Below are positions 18,356 to 26,783 of a stretch of 64,000 bases of DNA, in pieces. The notes beneath the pieces are model-generated. The model was not told the DNA's origin. It saw only the letters and a program-made list of their open reading frames with translations, and ran no database searches. The number at the start of each line of letters is the position of its first letter. Position 1 is the stretch's first letter. Made by a program: the position numbers and the translations under genes. Origin of the DNA: Paenibacillus swuensis (GTDB taxonomy: Bacteria; Bacillota; Bacilli; Paenibacillales; DY6). The stretch spans positions 4,073,501 through 4,137,500 of the forward strand of contig NZ_CP011388.1 in NCBI RefSeq assembly GCF_001644605.1, given 5' to 3'.

Positions 18356-19453
18356 ATGCGCCTCATTGTCGTAAAGATCGGAAGCTCCTCCCTGACCTCG
18401 GATGAGGGAGGATTGAATCGCGAACGCATCGGATTTTTCGCCGACGAAATTACCTCGCTGATACGTTCAGGAGCCCATGTGCTGCTCGTGACATCCGGCG
18501 CGGTAGCCGCCGGCTTCCGGGCCATCGGTTACACAACTAGACCGAAAGCTCTGCACGAGAAGCAAGCAGCGGCAGCGGTCGGTCAAGCGCTCCTGATGCA
18601 GGCTTACAATCAGGCTTTCGGCTTACATAATATCCCCACTGCCCAGATTTTACTGACTCGCTATGATTTCTCTAACCGCCGCAGCGTTCACAATGCCCAG
18701 ATGACGATCGATGAATTGCTGCGCCGGGGCGTTGTTCCCATCATTAATGAGAACGATACGGTTTCGGTGGATGAACTCAAGTTCGGCGATAATGATACCC
18801 TGTCCGCACTCGTTGCCAACCTCTGCAAGGCGCAGCAGCTTGATATAATTACGGACACGGACGGCTTGTATACCGCGGACCCGAGGCATCATTCCGATGC
18901 CCGGCGATTGGACCGGATCGATGCGGTAACCGATGAGATTTTTCGGATTGCCGGCGGCGCGGGTTCTTCTGTCGGAACCGGCGGCATGCGCTCCAAGGTG
19001 GAAGCCGCGCGAATTGCTATGCGCGGAGGTGTACCGGTATTTATAGGACGTGTGACGGAGCCGGGAGATTTACGAGCTGCAGTGGCGGGAACCGGGAAAG
19101 GGACGTATTTCGAGACACGTCAGCATAGCCTTTCTATGAAGAAGCAGTGGCTCGGTTTTCATTCCCTGCCCAAGGGTACCGTGCTTGTGGACAGCGGAGC
19201 CGAAGCCGCGCTTCGATCCGGCGGGAAAAGCTTGCTCCCCGTAGGCATATGTGAAGTGGAGGGTGATTTTCACCCGGGCGACGTCATTGAAGTCATCAAC
19301 GGCGAACGCTATCCCATCGGCCGCGGTGTATCCAATTATACTTCCGCACAAATCAGGGCGGTTGCAGGGTTGTCCACCGATGAGGTACAGAAACGGGTCG
19401 ACGTTCAACGGATTGAAGTGATTCACAGAGATGAGTGGGTAACGCTGAATTAA
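18356..19453 (+). CDS. proB: Glutamate 5-kinase
   Basis: A 365-residue enzyme catalysing the first step of proline synthesis (glutamate to glutamyl phosphate). An amino-acid kinase domain starts at VVKIGSSSLTS, with INENDTVSVDELKFGDNDTLSA and TDTDGLYTADPR motifs, followed by a C-terminal PUA domain (from ~residue 275). Start ATG 18356 has GGAG 9 nt upstream; ATG 18350 is too close to it. It is the first gene after the T-box leader. Confidence 0.96.
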   Translation: MRLIVVKIGSSSLTSDEGGLNRERIGFFADEITSLIRSGAHVLLVTSGAVAAGFRAIGYTTRPKALHEKQAAAAVGQALLMQAYNQAFGLHNIPTAQILLTRYDFSNRRSVHNAQMTIDELLRRGVVPIINENDTVSVDELKFGDNDTLSALVANLCKAQQLDIITDTDGLYTADPRHHSDARRLDRIDAVTDEIFRIAGGAGSSVGTGGMRSKVEAARIAMRGGVPVFIGRVTEPGDLRAAVAGTGKGTYFETRQHSLSMKKQWLGFHSLPKGTVLVDSGAEAALRSGGKSLLPVGICEVEGDFHPGDVIEVINGERYPIGRGVSNYTSAQIRAVAGLSTDEVQKRVDVQRIEVIHRDEWVTLN

Positions 19454-19475
19454 TATTTTGGAGGAGGACATAAAG

Positions 19476-20723
19476 ATGAGCGAAGTTAGGGAGAAAGCAA
19501 CTTTGGCCAAGCAAGCGGCCGCTGTATTAAACAATGTGACAACGGACCAGAAGAATGACGCCTTGGTGCGCATGGCGGAGCGTTTGGTGGCAGACACGGC
19601 AGCCATTATTGCCGCGAACGAACTCGATCTGCAGCGTGGACGCGATCAAGGGATGAGTGTTTCCTTGCAAGACCGGCTGGCTCTCACCCCTGGACGTATC
19701 GAATCTATGGCGCAAGCGTTACGGGATATCGCCCAGTTGCCGGATCCGATTGGCGATGAACTGGATTCATTTTCACGTCCGAACGGGATCCGGATTCAGA
19801 AGATTCGCGTACCGATTGGCGTGGTAGGCATGATCTATGAGGCGCGTCCGAATGTGACCGTGGACGCCTCCGCCTTGTGCCTCAAGACGGGCAACGCCGT
19901 CGTGCTGCGCGGCGGCTCCGCGGCGCTACACACGAACGCCCGCGTCGTAGAGTCGCTGCACGCCGCGCTCCGCGGTTCCGCCGTGCCGGCCGATGCGCTT
20001 CAGCTCATCGAGAACGCCGACCGTTCCTCGGTCGACGAGATGCTGAAGCTGAACGGCCTGCTCGACGTCGTCATCCCGCGCGGCGGCCAGTCGCTGATCA
20101 CGAACGTCGTGATGAACGCCACGGTGCCGGTCATTGAGACCGGCGCGGGCGTATGCCACACGTTCGTGGATGCCTCGGCGTTGCCGGCGATGGCGGAGTC
20201 CATCGCCGTCAACGCCAAAGCGCAGCGTCCATCGGTGTGTAACGCGATGGAGACGCTGCTTGTGCACGCCGCCTACGGCGAGGGCGATTTCGCCCGCCTG
20301 GCGGAAGCTTTGCGCGCCGCGGGCGTCGAAATCCGCGGCTGCGCGGAGACGGTCCGCCGGCTGCCGTGGGCGTTGCCGGCGACCGCGGAAGATTGGGGCA
20401 CAGAGTACAACGACTACGTTGTGTCTCTGCGCATCGTGTCAGGGCTGGATGAAGCGCTTGCGCACATCCGCCAGTACGGCACGATGCATTCGGAATGCAT
20501 CGTGACCGAAGATCACGCGAACGCTGAGCGTTTCCTGCAGGAAGTGGATGCGGCTGCTGTCTATCATAACGCCTCCACCCGTTTCACCGACGGATTCGAA
20601 TTCGGATTCGGCGCGGAGATCGGCATTTCCACCCAAAAGCTGCATGCCCGCGGCCCGATGGGTCTGCCTGCCCTGACATCCACGAAATATCGAATTTACG
20701 GCAACGGCCAGATCCGAAACTAA
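19476..20723 (+). CDS. proA: Gamma-glutamyl phosphate reductase
   Basis: A 415-residue aldehyde-dehydrogenase-fold enzyme reducing glutamyl phosphate to glutamate semialdehyde. The catalytic Cys is in QRPSVCNAMETLLVH, and the family blocks VPIGVVGMIYEARPNVT and FGFGAEIGISTQKLHARGPMG are present. ATG 19476 has GGAGGAGG upstream; it follows proB by 22 nt. The middle (about 19880-20500) is strikingly GC-rich compared with the flanks, yet all key residues and the frame are intact. Confidence 0.97.
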   Translation: MSEVREKATLAKQAAAVLNNVTTDQKNDALVRMAERLVADTAAIIAANELDLQRGRDQGMSVSLQDRLALTPGRIESMAQALRDIAQLPDPIGDELDSFSRPNGIRIQKIRVPIGVVGMIYEARPNVTVDASALCLKTGNAVVLRGGSAALHTNARVVESLHAALRGSAVPADALQLIENADRSSVDEMLKLNGLLDVVIPRGGQSLITNVVMNATVPVIETGAGVCHTFVDASALPAMAESIAVNAKAQRPSVCNAMETLLVHAAYGEGDFARLAEALRAAGVEIRGCAETVRRLPWALPATAEDWGTEYNDYVVSLRIVSGLDEALAHIRQYGTMHSECIVTEDHANAERFLQEVDAAAVYHNASTRFTDGFEFGFGAEIGISTQKLHARGPMGLPALTSTKYRIYGNGQIRN

Positions 20724-20745
20724 CCTAATCACGGAGGAACCAGCG

Positions 20746-21597
20746 ATGAGTGCATCCATTATAGAGAAACGCATTGCCTTTTACGGAGCAGGCTCCATTG
20801 CGGAGGCATTGGTACGCGGCCTGCTGGCCAAGCAGAAAGCATGGCCGGGCAACCTGTCCCTGCTTAACCGCGGCGGCAAATCGGAACGATTGCAAAATTT
20901 AAGAACAACCTACGGGGTGCGCGTGAGCGGCAATCCTGAAAGCAAACAACGTTTCGTGCAAGAAGCCGATCTGATCGTTCTGGCGGTTAAACCGGTGGAT
21001 TGCGAGACGGCATTGCTGGAGTTAAAGCCTTTATTAAATGAAAATCAGATGATTGTTTCTGTTGTGGCGGGTTTAACGATTGAAACCATTGAGGGTATAC
21101 TTGAAATGTCTATGCCTGTTGTGCGTACGATGCCGAATACATCCAGTACAATCGGTTTTGGCGCAACCGGCATCGCCTTCTCGGAACGTGTGACGGACCA
21201 TCAGCAACAGACGGCACTGGAAATGTTTGAATCCATCGGTACCGTAACGGTTGTGGAAGAATCGCTGCTGAACGTGGTGACAGGCGTTTCCGGGTCAGGC
21301 CCAGCTTACGTATATTTCCTCATGGAGCAATTAACAGCGGCTGGCGTGCAAGGCGGCATGGATGAGGAAACAGCTCGCACTCTCACCGTACAGACTTTTT
21401 TGGGAGCCGCCCAAATGGTACAATTAACGGGTGAGGATCCTGCAGACCTGCGCAGAAAAGTCACCTCTCCGAACGGAACTACTCAGGCAGCGCTTGATGT
21501 TCTGGCCGAATATCGGTTTGCGGAAGGCTTTAACCGCGCTGTATTGCGAGCAAGTGAGAGAGCCGCGGAGATGGGGGCAACGATTGGGAGGAAATAA
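20746..21597 (+). CDS. proC: Pyrroline-5-carboxylate reductase
   Basis: A 283-residue enzyme for the last step of proline synthesis. The N-terminal Rossmann motif is FYGAGSIAEALVRGLL, and the C-terminal dimerisation signature SGSGPAYVYFLMEQLTAAGVQGG followed by SPNGTTQAALDVL is intact. GGAGG precedes ATG 20746. Its stop codon is only 3 nt before the mtnW start, and no terminator or promoter is visible in between. Confidence 0.97.
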   Translation: MSASIIEKRIAFYGAGSIAEALVRGLLAKQKAWPGNLSLLNRGGKSERLQNLRTTYGVRVSGNPESKQRFVQEADLIVLAVKPVDCETALLELKPLLNENQMIVSVVAGLTIETIEGILEMSMPVVRTMPNTSSTIGFGATGIAFSERVTDHQQQTALEMFESIGTVTVVEESLLNVVTGVSGSGPAYVYFLMEQLTAAGVQGGMDEETARTLTVQTFLGAAQMVQLTGEDPADLRRKVTSPNGTTQAALDVLAEYRFAEGFNRAVLRASERAAEMGATIGRK

Positions 21598-21600
21598 AAG

Positions 21601-22869
21601 TTGAATGAGTATTGTTTAGCGGTATATCGCACATATGATGACAAGGCTGATTTTGCCAAAAAAGCGCAAGGTATCGCCATAGGTTTAACCGTAGGAAGCT
21701 GGACGGATCTGCCGGAAGCGCAAAAAGCCACGATGGAGAAGCATCTGGGTCAAGTGGTTTCTGTAGATGTATATGAACGCCCCGGAGAGGATCGTTACGC
21801 TGACATTGCCATTGCTTACCCGGACGTAAATTTTAGCCGGGACCTTCCCGCTCTCCTTGTTACCGTATTTGGCAAATTATCAATGGACGGACGCATCAAG
21901 CTGATCGATCTTAGATTCAGCAACACTTTTCTTGGAGCGTTTCCCGGGCCTAAGTTCGGCCTAGCCGGTGTTCGAGAGCTGCTAAACGTTAAGGACAGAC
22001 CTCTGTTGATGAGTATTTTCAAAAGTGTGATCGGCCACGATCTTCAAGGGTTAAAGGATCAGTTCTATCAACAGGCTTTAGGCGGCGTGGATTTAATCAA
22101 GGATGATGAAATTCTGTTTGAAAATCCGCTTACCCCGTTGGAGCGGCGGGTGGAAGTCTGCATGGAGGCCGCGCGTAAAGCAGAGGCCGAGACAGGTCAG
22201 AAATTGCTGTACGCCGTTAATTTGACAGGTCCCACTTCCTCCCTGGCCTCTCAAGCGAAGAAAGCTATTCAAGCAGGTGCCAACGCATTGTTATTCAATG
22301 TATTAGCCTATGGCTTTGATACATTGCACGAATTGGCGGCGGACCCTGAAATTTCGGTTCCGATTGCAGCGCATCCCGCTATGGCCGGCGCGATGTATCC
22401 TTCGCCGCACTACGGGATCGCACCGAGCGTCCTTCTCGGAAAGCTGATGCGCTTGGCCGGGGCGGATTTGGTCCTGTTCCCTTCTCCTTATGGCTCCGTA
22501 GTTATGCCTAAGGAAGAGAATATGGCAATTAAGCATGCATTGCTTACCGAGAACCTGATTCAAGATTATGTGTATGCCAACCATGAACTTTCTCAGGCGG
22601 ACTTACAGCTTAAACCTTCGGTTCCTGTACCGTCCGCAGGCATTCATCCAGGTCTGGTTCCTTGGATATTACGTGACTTCGGTCCAGATGTGGTTGTTAA
22701 CGCAGGCGGCGGGATTCACGGTCACCCGATGGGGACGGCGGCCGGCGGCAGAGCTTTCAAACAGGCCATAGATGCTGCGTTGTCCGGCGAAACTTTGGAA
22801 AATTACGCACATCAACACCAATATGCGGAGCTTTCCGCAGCTATTCAAGCTTGGGGGGTTAAGCAATAA
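21601..22869 (+). CDS. mtnW: 2,3-diketo-5-methylthiopentyl-1-phosphate enolase (RuBisCO-like protein)
   Basis: A 422-residue RuBisCO-like protein of the methionine salvage pathway. The RuBisCO-type N domain and barrel are recognisable. The metal-site segment GGVDLIKDDE gives Lys167 (probably carbamylated), Asp169 and Glu170, and the phosphate-binding regions NAGGGIHGHPMGTAAGG and AHPAMAGA are present. Start is TTG 21601 with GAGGAA upstream. It is joined to proC by a 3-nt gap, so the proline T-box transcript probably continues into it. Confidence 0.94.
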   Translation: MNEYCLAVYRTYDDKADFAKKAQGIAIGLTVGSWTDLPEAQKATMEKHLGQVVSVDVYERPGEDRYADIAIAYPDVNFSRDLPALLVTVFGKLSMDGRIKLIDLRFSNTFLGAFPGPKFGLAGVRELLNVKDRPLLMSIFKSVIGHDLQGLKDQFYQQALGGVDLIKDDEILFENPLTPLERRVEVCMEAARKAEAETGQKLLYAVNLTGPTSSLASQAKKAIQAGANALLFNVLAYGFDTLHELAADPEISVPIAAHPAMAGAMYPSPHYGIAPSVLLGKLMRLAGADLVLFPSPYGSVVMPKEENMAIKHALLTENLIQDYVYANHELSQADLQLKPSVPVPSAGIHPGLVPWILRDFGPDVVVNAGGGIHGHPMGTAAGGRAFKQAIDAALSGETLENYAHQHQYAELSAAIQAWGVKQ

Positions 22870-22870
22870 G

Positions 22871-23581
22871 ATGAGCAACTTAGATATCACAACACATGTA
22901 ACCTCAGTAGAAGCAGGCTCTAAAGCACCTGTATTATTCTGTGACTTTGACGGGACCATCACCGAAAATGATAACATTATTGCAATCATGGAGCACTTTC
23001 AACCTGAAGGTTGGAAAGAGCTGGTTGAGCAATTGACGGCAAAGCAAATTTCACTCCAGCAATGCGTAGGTTCCATGTTTCGGTTATTTCCTTCTACCAT
23101 GCGTGACGAGGTTGCTGACTTCGCCATCGCCAACGCCCGGATTCGCGAAGGCTTCGAGGAGCTTCTAACCTTTTGCGGAGAGCAACAAATACCTTTCTTG
23201 GTTACATCCGGAGGGATTGATTTCTTCCTGCAACCGATTCTAAAGCCCTTCGAAGGCCGGATTGACCGAATATATTGCAATGGAAGTAACTTTAGCGGAG
23301 AACAGATGGAAATCACCTGGCCTTATGCTTGTGATGAGCACTGTGCGAACGGAGCTTGCGGGATGTGCAAAACTTCGATTATTCGCGGCTTTGATGCGGA
23401 CAAGCACTATCGGATTCTGATTGGCGACAGCATATCGGATTTCGAAGGCGCCAAAATTGCGGATCTGGTATTCTCTCGTTCACATCTTACCGAACTTTGC
23501 GAGGAACTTGAACTGCCGCATATTCCGTTTACCACCTTTCACGATGTGCTTCGACATTTAAAGCCGGCTGTGACTCGTTAA
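22871..23581 (+). CDS. mtnX: 2-hydroxy-3-keto-5-methylthiopentenyl-1-phosphate phosphatase
   Basis: A 236-residue HAD phosphatase acting after MtnW. The nucleophile motif is FCDFDGTITENDN (Asp-x-Asp), the Ser/Thr motif is VTSGGIDFF, and the acidic motif is GDSISDFEGAKIAD. A Cys-rich cap segment (CDEHCANGACGMCK) is typical of this family. The ATG begins 1 nt after the mtnW stop, so translation is probably coupled. Confidence 0.93.
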   Translation: MSNLDITTHVTSVEAGSKAPVLFCDFDGTITENDNIIAIMEHFQPEGWKELVEQLTAKQISLQQCVGSMFRLFPSTMRDEVADFAIANARIREGFEELLTFCGEQQIPFLVTSGGIDFFLQPILKPFEGRIDRIYCNGSNFSGEQMEITWPYACDEHCANGACGMCKTSIIRGFDADKHYRILIGDSISDFEGAKIADLVFSRSHLTELCEELELPHIPFTTFHDVLRHLKPAVTR

Positions 23582-23605
23582 GTTTAAAGAAAGGAGTATC
23601 ACCTA

Positions 23606-24250
23606 ATGAATCATACCTCCATAACTTTGGAACAGAAGCAATTTGCATATTCCCAATTGACAGAAGTCAAGACGTTATTCGCAAACCGCGGTTGGTTTCC
23701 GGGTACCAGCGGCAACTTATCTGTTCGTGTCGGGGATTACACCCCTCAAGATTTTACCTTTGCGGTGACCGCCAGCGGTAAAGATAAATCCGTGAATACG
23801 CCAGAGGACTATTTACTTGTGGACCAAACCGGCAAACCCGTTGAAGCAACCCATCTGAAGCCTTCGGCGGAAACTTCCATTCATTGTGAAATTTATCGTT
23901 TAACGGGTTGCGGTGCGATTTTTCATGTGCATACCGTGTTTAACAGCCTAGTCTCCGAATTATTCTGGGAGCGCGGGAGCATCCCCGTAGACGGTGTTGA
24001 GCTAATCAAAGCATTTAATATCTGGGATGAAGACGCGCAGATCGACATTCCGATCGTTCCTAATTATACGAATGTACCGACGATTGTGCCTCTGCTTGAA
24101 GGCTCGATCCAACCTCGGATTCCCGGCATTATGCTTCGAAAACACGGGATTTACGCTTGGGGCGCGAACGCGTTTGAAGCAAAGCGTCACTTGGAAGCTT
24201 TCGAATTCCTGTTCGAGTATGTATATCGTTGGTACTTGCTGAAGAAATGA
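23606..24250 (+). CDS. mtnB: Methylthioribulose-1-phosphate dehydratase
   Basis: A 214-residue class II aldolase-like zinc enzyme of methionine salvage. The zinc site HVHT (His107, His109) with a distal His in MLRKHGIYAWG is visible, the family's catalytic Glu is in SAETSIHCEIY, and the N-terminal GTSGNLSVR loop binds phosphate. AAAGGAG precedes the ATG, 24 nt after mtnX. It is the last gene of the pro-mtn transcript, which ends in a strong terminator. mtnA, mtnK and mtnD are not in the window. Confidence 0.93.
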   Translation: MNHTSITLEQKQFAYSQLTEVKTLFANRGWFPGTSGNLSVRVGDYTPQDFTFAVTASGKDKSVNTPEDYLLVDQTGKPVEATHLKPSAETSIHCEIYRLTGCGAIFHVHTVFNSLVSELFWERGSIPVDGVELIKAFNIWDEDAQIDIPIVPNYTNVPTIVPLLEGSIQPRIPGIMLRKHGIYAWGANAFEAKRHLEAFEFLFEYVYRWYLLKK

Positions 24251-24294
24251 CAGTTCACGCCCAGATGAATGAAACGTTCTGATATTTCCCCAAA

Positions 24295-24337
24295 AAAACC
24301 TGTTCAATCGACCGAATGGCCGAAATGAACAGGTTTT
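24295..24337. terminator. Bidirectional terminator between mtnB and the molybdopterin gene
   Basis: A perfect 12-bp stem AAAACCTGTTCA/TGAACAGGTTTT with a 19-nt loop, T-rich on both strands, placed between convergent genes. Confidence 0.92.
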
Positions 24338-24343
24338 ATTTGT

Positions 24344-25615
24344 TTAAGCGTTGACCCAAGCATCATTATCATACCCGCGCTCTTCCCAATATCCGATATG
24401 CGGTTCCGCGATCAATTCTATGGATTGAAGCCACTTCACCGATTTATAGGCGTACATCTGGGGAACAACCAGTCGCACCGGTCCCCCGTAATCGGCGCCG
24501 ATCGGTTTACCGTCATGTAACACCGCCACGATTACATCTTCCATTCGGGCTTGTTCCAAGCTTAGCGCATCGGTATACACCCCGTCACCGGAATAAAACT
24601 TGACGAATCTCGCTTCTGATTTAACGCCTGCTGCTTTCAGCAATTGATGTAATGGTATGCCTTCCCACGTATTACTGTACACAGACCACCCGGTCACACA
24701 ATGAAAATCGCTGACCTGTACCTCGCGTTTCAATGCCAGAAAGGCGTTCCAATCGAGTTCCATGGGCTTGTCGACCAAACCTCCGACAGTAAATTTCCAA
24801 TCGTCTGATGTAAATGAGGGGATCGGCGTTACAGTATACACGCGGAAATCTCCTTTAGCCCCTCCCCCAATCACTGCGGTGGAATCGGGTAATGGTGTCG
24901 GTGCGGGAAGCATCCGATTCGCGTCCGTACCTGGCATGGCCGCTGGTTTACCGCTTCCTCCGCCTCCGTTGCCCAAAGAATCTCCCAGCCAACGGATGAA
25001 GGAAGGTCCGAAAACCGCTGCAATTCCGGCTCCGATTCCCCACCGCAGGAATACTCTGCGGGAGACTCTCGGCTTTCCTGTTATAGGCGGCAATGGCTTG
25101 ACTTTGTACTCCTCGTCGTTAATCACTTGCTGCGAAGTTTCCGAAACAATCGTCCGTTTCGCAGGTTCCTTCATCCATCGCATTCTTGTAATCGAGTGGT
25201 ATAGGATATAAGGAATTCCGACCCAGGTTAACAAGTCATGGATCCAAAGCGCCGTATTGCTCCAAGCCGGAGGGAAATGGCGAAATAACCACAGCACAAT
25301 GCCGGAAAGAATCCAACCCACCGTGAGTCCCAGCACCAACCCAAGGTTCCATTTCTGTGCGGGTTTCTTTCGGATTTGTTTTACATGCTTGCGGATATAA
25401 GGTAAATAGAACAGGATCAATATGACGGAGGCGAGCCCTACCCAAGTGTGAATATTTTTGAGCCAAACCCGTATCATACCCAAATCTCCGCGGATCGCCC
25501 CAATCGATAGTACGACACCGGTTAACGCAAGAAGCAACACCGACCAAGCATTCCACCGGTGTAGTTTAACTAACAGCCTTCCCATCGCAGGCTTCCATTG
25601 GTTTTTTAAATTCAT
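24344..25615 (-). CDS. Molybdopterin oxidoreductase fused to a four-helix cytochrome-b-like membrane domain
   Basis: A 423-residue protein. Residues ~10-150 form four hydrophobic helices with several His near helix ends (LHRWN, NIHTWVG, WIHDLL, YHSITR), fitting a b-type cytochrome. A twin-arginine stretch and fifth hydrophobic segment follow (SRRVFLRWGIGAGIAAVFGP, ~170-190), then a Gly/Pro-rich linker and a sulfite-oxidase-type molybdopterin domain (~235-423) with the Mo-ligand Cys in DFHCVTGWSVYSNTWEG. It resembles MsrP/YedY catalytic domains, but substrate is unknown. ATG 25615 has an AAAGG RBS. The topology suggests combined Sec and Tat insertion (inference). Confidence 0.85.
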   Translation of the reverse strand: MNLKNQWKPAMGRLLVKLHRWNAWSVLLLALTGVVLSIGAIRGDLGMIRVWLKNIHTWVGLASVILILFYLPYIRKHVKQIRKKPAQKWNLGLVLGLTVGWILSGIVLWLFRHFPPAWSNTALWIHDLLTWVGIPYILYHSITRMRWMKEPAKRTIVSETSQQVINDEEYKVKPLPPITGKPRVSRRVFLRWGIGAGIAAVFGPSFIRWLGDSLGNGGGGSGKPAAMPGTDANRMLPAPTPLPDSTAVIGGGAKGDFRVYTVTPIPSFTSDDWKFTVGGLVDKPMELDWNAFLALKREVQVSDFHCVTGWSVYSNTWEGIPLHQLLKAAGVKSEARFVKFYSGDGVYTDALSLEQARMEDVIVAVLHDGKPIGADYGGPVRLVVPQMYAYKSVKWLQSIELIAEPHIGYWEERGYDNDAWVNA

Positions 25616-25704
25616 GACCTTTCCCCCTCTCGTTAGCATTCGTTCTGCATTACATTACCCACAATATAACATGCAAATCTTAAATTCATCTTAACAGCGT
25701 ATAA

Positions 25705-25735
25705 AATAAAAAACTGCCTGCAATTGCAGACAGCT
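25705..25735 (-). terminator. Intrinsic terminator after the 74-residue gene
   Basis: Minus-strand CTGTCTGC-aatt-GCAGGCAG followed by a T run; it separates the small membrane protein gene from the molybdopterin gene. Confidence 0.8.
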
Positions 25736-25752
25736 CAAATTTTCTCGATTAT

Positions 25753-25977
25753 CTATTCCAAATCCCGTTGATGTCTCGGATGCCGACCGTCTCTCGGATT
25801 GGTGTAATCCATATTTTTAAGCCAACTGTCCACATACAGAAATCCGAATACCGGGATTACAGAGGCCATCAAAACATAATACCAAGTATCCGTCTTTAGT
25901 CCATAGATCAAACTGAACATTACAAAGCTGGCTACAAACGAAACGAGTGCAATTAAGCCTCTTGCCTTGCCTGACAT
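25753..25977 (-). CDS. Small membrane protein of unknown function
   Basis: A 74-residue protein with two hydrophobic helices (about 8-27 and 32-52) and a charged, His/Arg-rich tail (GRHPRHQRDLE). A purine-rich GAGAGGTG lies ahead of the ATG. It has its own terminator and sits between dnaD and the molybdopterin gene. No family recognised. Confidence 0.6.
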   Translation of the reverse strand: MSGKARGLIALVSFVASFVMFSLIYGLKTDTWYYVLMASVIPVFGFLYVDSWLKNMDYTNPRDGRHPRHQRDLE

Positions 25978-26010
25978 ATTCTTTCACCTCTCTAAACCTC
26001 TTCTATAGGA

Positions 26011-26043
26011 AAAAGGGACATCCACCGTTGGCTTTTGTCCCTT
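26011..26043 (-). terminator. Intrinsic terminator of asnS-dnaD
   Basis: Minus-strand AAGGGAC...GTCCCTT with a long loop and a TTTTT run, ~20 nt past dnaD. Confidence 0.75.
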
Positions 26044-26063
26044 ATCCCTATTATAACATATAT

Positions 26064-26759
26064 TTATCTTGTTCCTGAACGAAATTTCTGGGAATACTCC
26101 TTGGCTTGTTCGGCTGTAAACACCCGATTACGACTCCATTCCAAGAGAATACGATCAATATATCTGAAGTTGAGCTTACCGGCAAAAACGGATTCTTTCA
26201 ACGCAGCAGTGATTAACTCTAACGAGTAGCGGTCCAAGTCCAACCAACCGGATATCGTTTCACATTCCATCGGTGACAGAGGCCTGGCAAATTCCCGCTC
26301 AAACATGAGAAAGACGTTATCCTCTTTCTTCTTGACCGAAACTGAAGAATCTTCTTGTTTAGGGGAAAGATTCAGCGGCTTCACCTTGGACTGTTCTTCC
26401 AGTAACAGTGCAGCGATTCTGGTATAGAGCGCCGTGAAATTATAACGCTCCGACTGAATACCCGATTCCCTGTCGAAATCCTCTTCAATGGTTATAATCC
26501 CGCCCATCACCAGCTTCTGAAGCCCTTTAATCACGACTTCACCTGAAGAAGTCATTCTCTGTTGGATATCTTCATGCGTCGGAAAATCCATCATTTCCTT
26601 TTCTTTGAACGCAATCATTTGGATTAGTATCATCGCTTCTACATCCGTCAGATTTAACTTCCGGTAATATTTAATCAGCAGATAAGGAACCGAAACGGAT
26701 CCGCTCATCATCCCCGCAAGCATACCATCCGTCCAGGATTTCTTTGCATCGTTGTTCAT
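26064..26759 (-). CDS. dnaD: DNA replication initiation protein DnaD
   Basis: A 231-residue primosomal protein. It has an N-terminal winged-helix DDBH1 domain (~20-110) with LNLTDVEAMILIQM and THEDIQQRM, a charged linker (~120-145) and a C-terminal DDBH2 domain (~145-215) with the LSPMECETISGWLD and FRYIDRILLEWSR features. It helps load the DnaC helicase at oriC and restart sites with DnaB and DnaI. It follows asnS by 24 nt, as in B. subtilis where asnS and dnaD are adjacent. Confidence 0.94.
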   Translation of the reverse strand: MNNDAKKSWTDGMLAGMMSGSVSVPYLLIKYYRKLNLTDVEAMILIQMIAFKEKEMMDFPTHEDIQQRMTSSGEVVIKGLQKLVMGGIITIEEDFDRESGIQSERYNFTALYTRIAALLLEEQSKVKPLNLSPKQEDSSVSVKKKEDNVFLMFEREFARPLSPMECETISGWLDLDRYSLELITAALKESVFAGKLNFRYIDRILLEWSRNRVFTAEQAKEYSQKFRSGTR

Positions 26760-26783
26760 TTCCGCACCCCATTCGAAATCACT

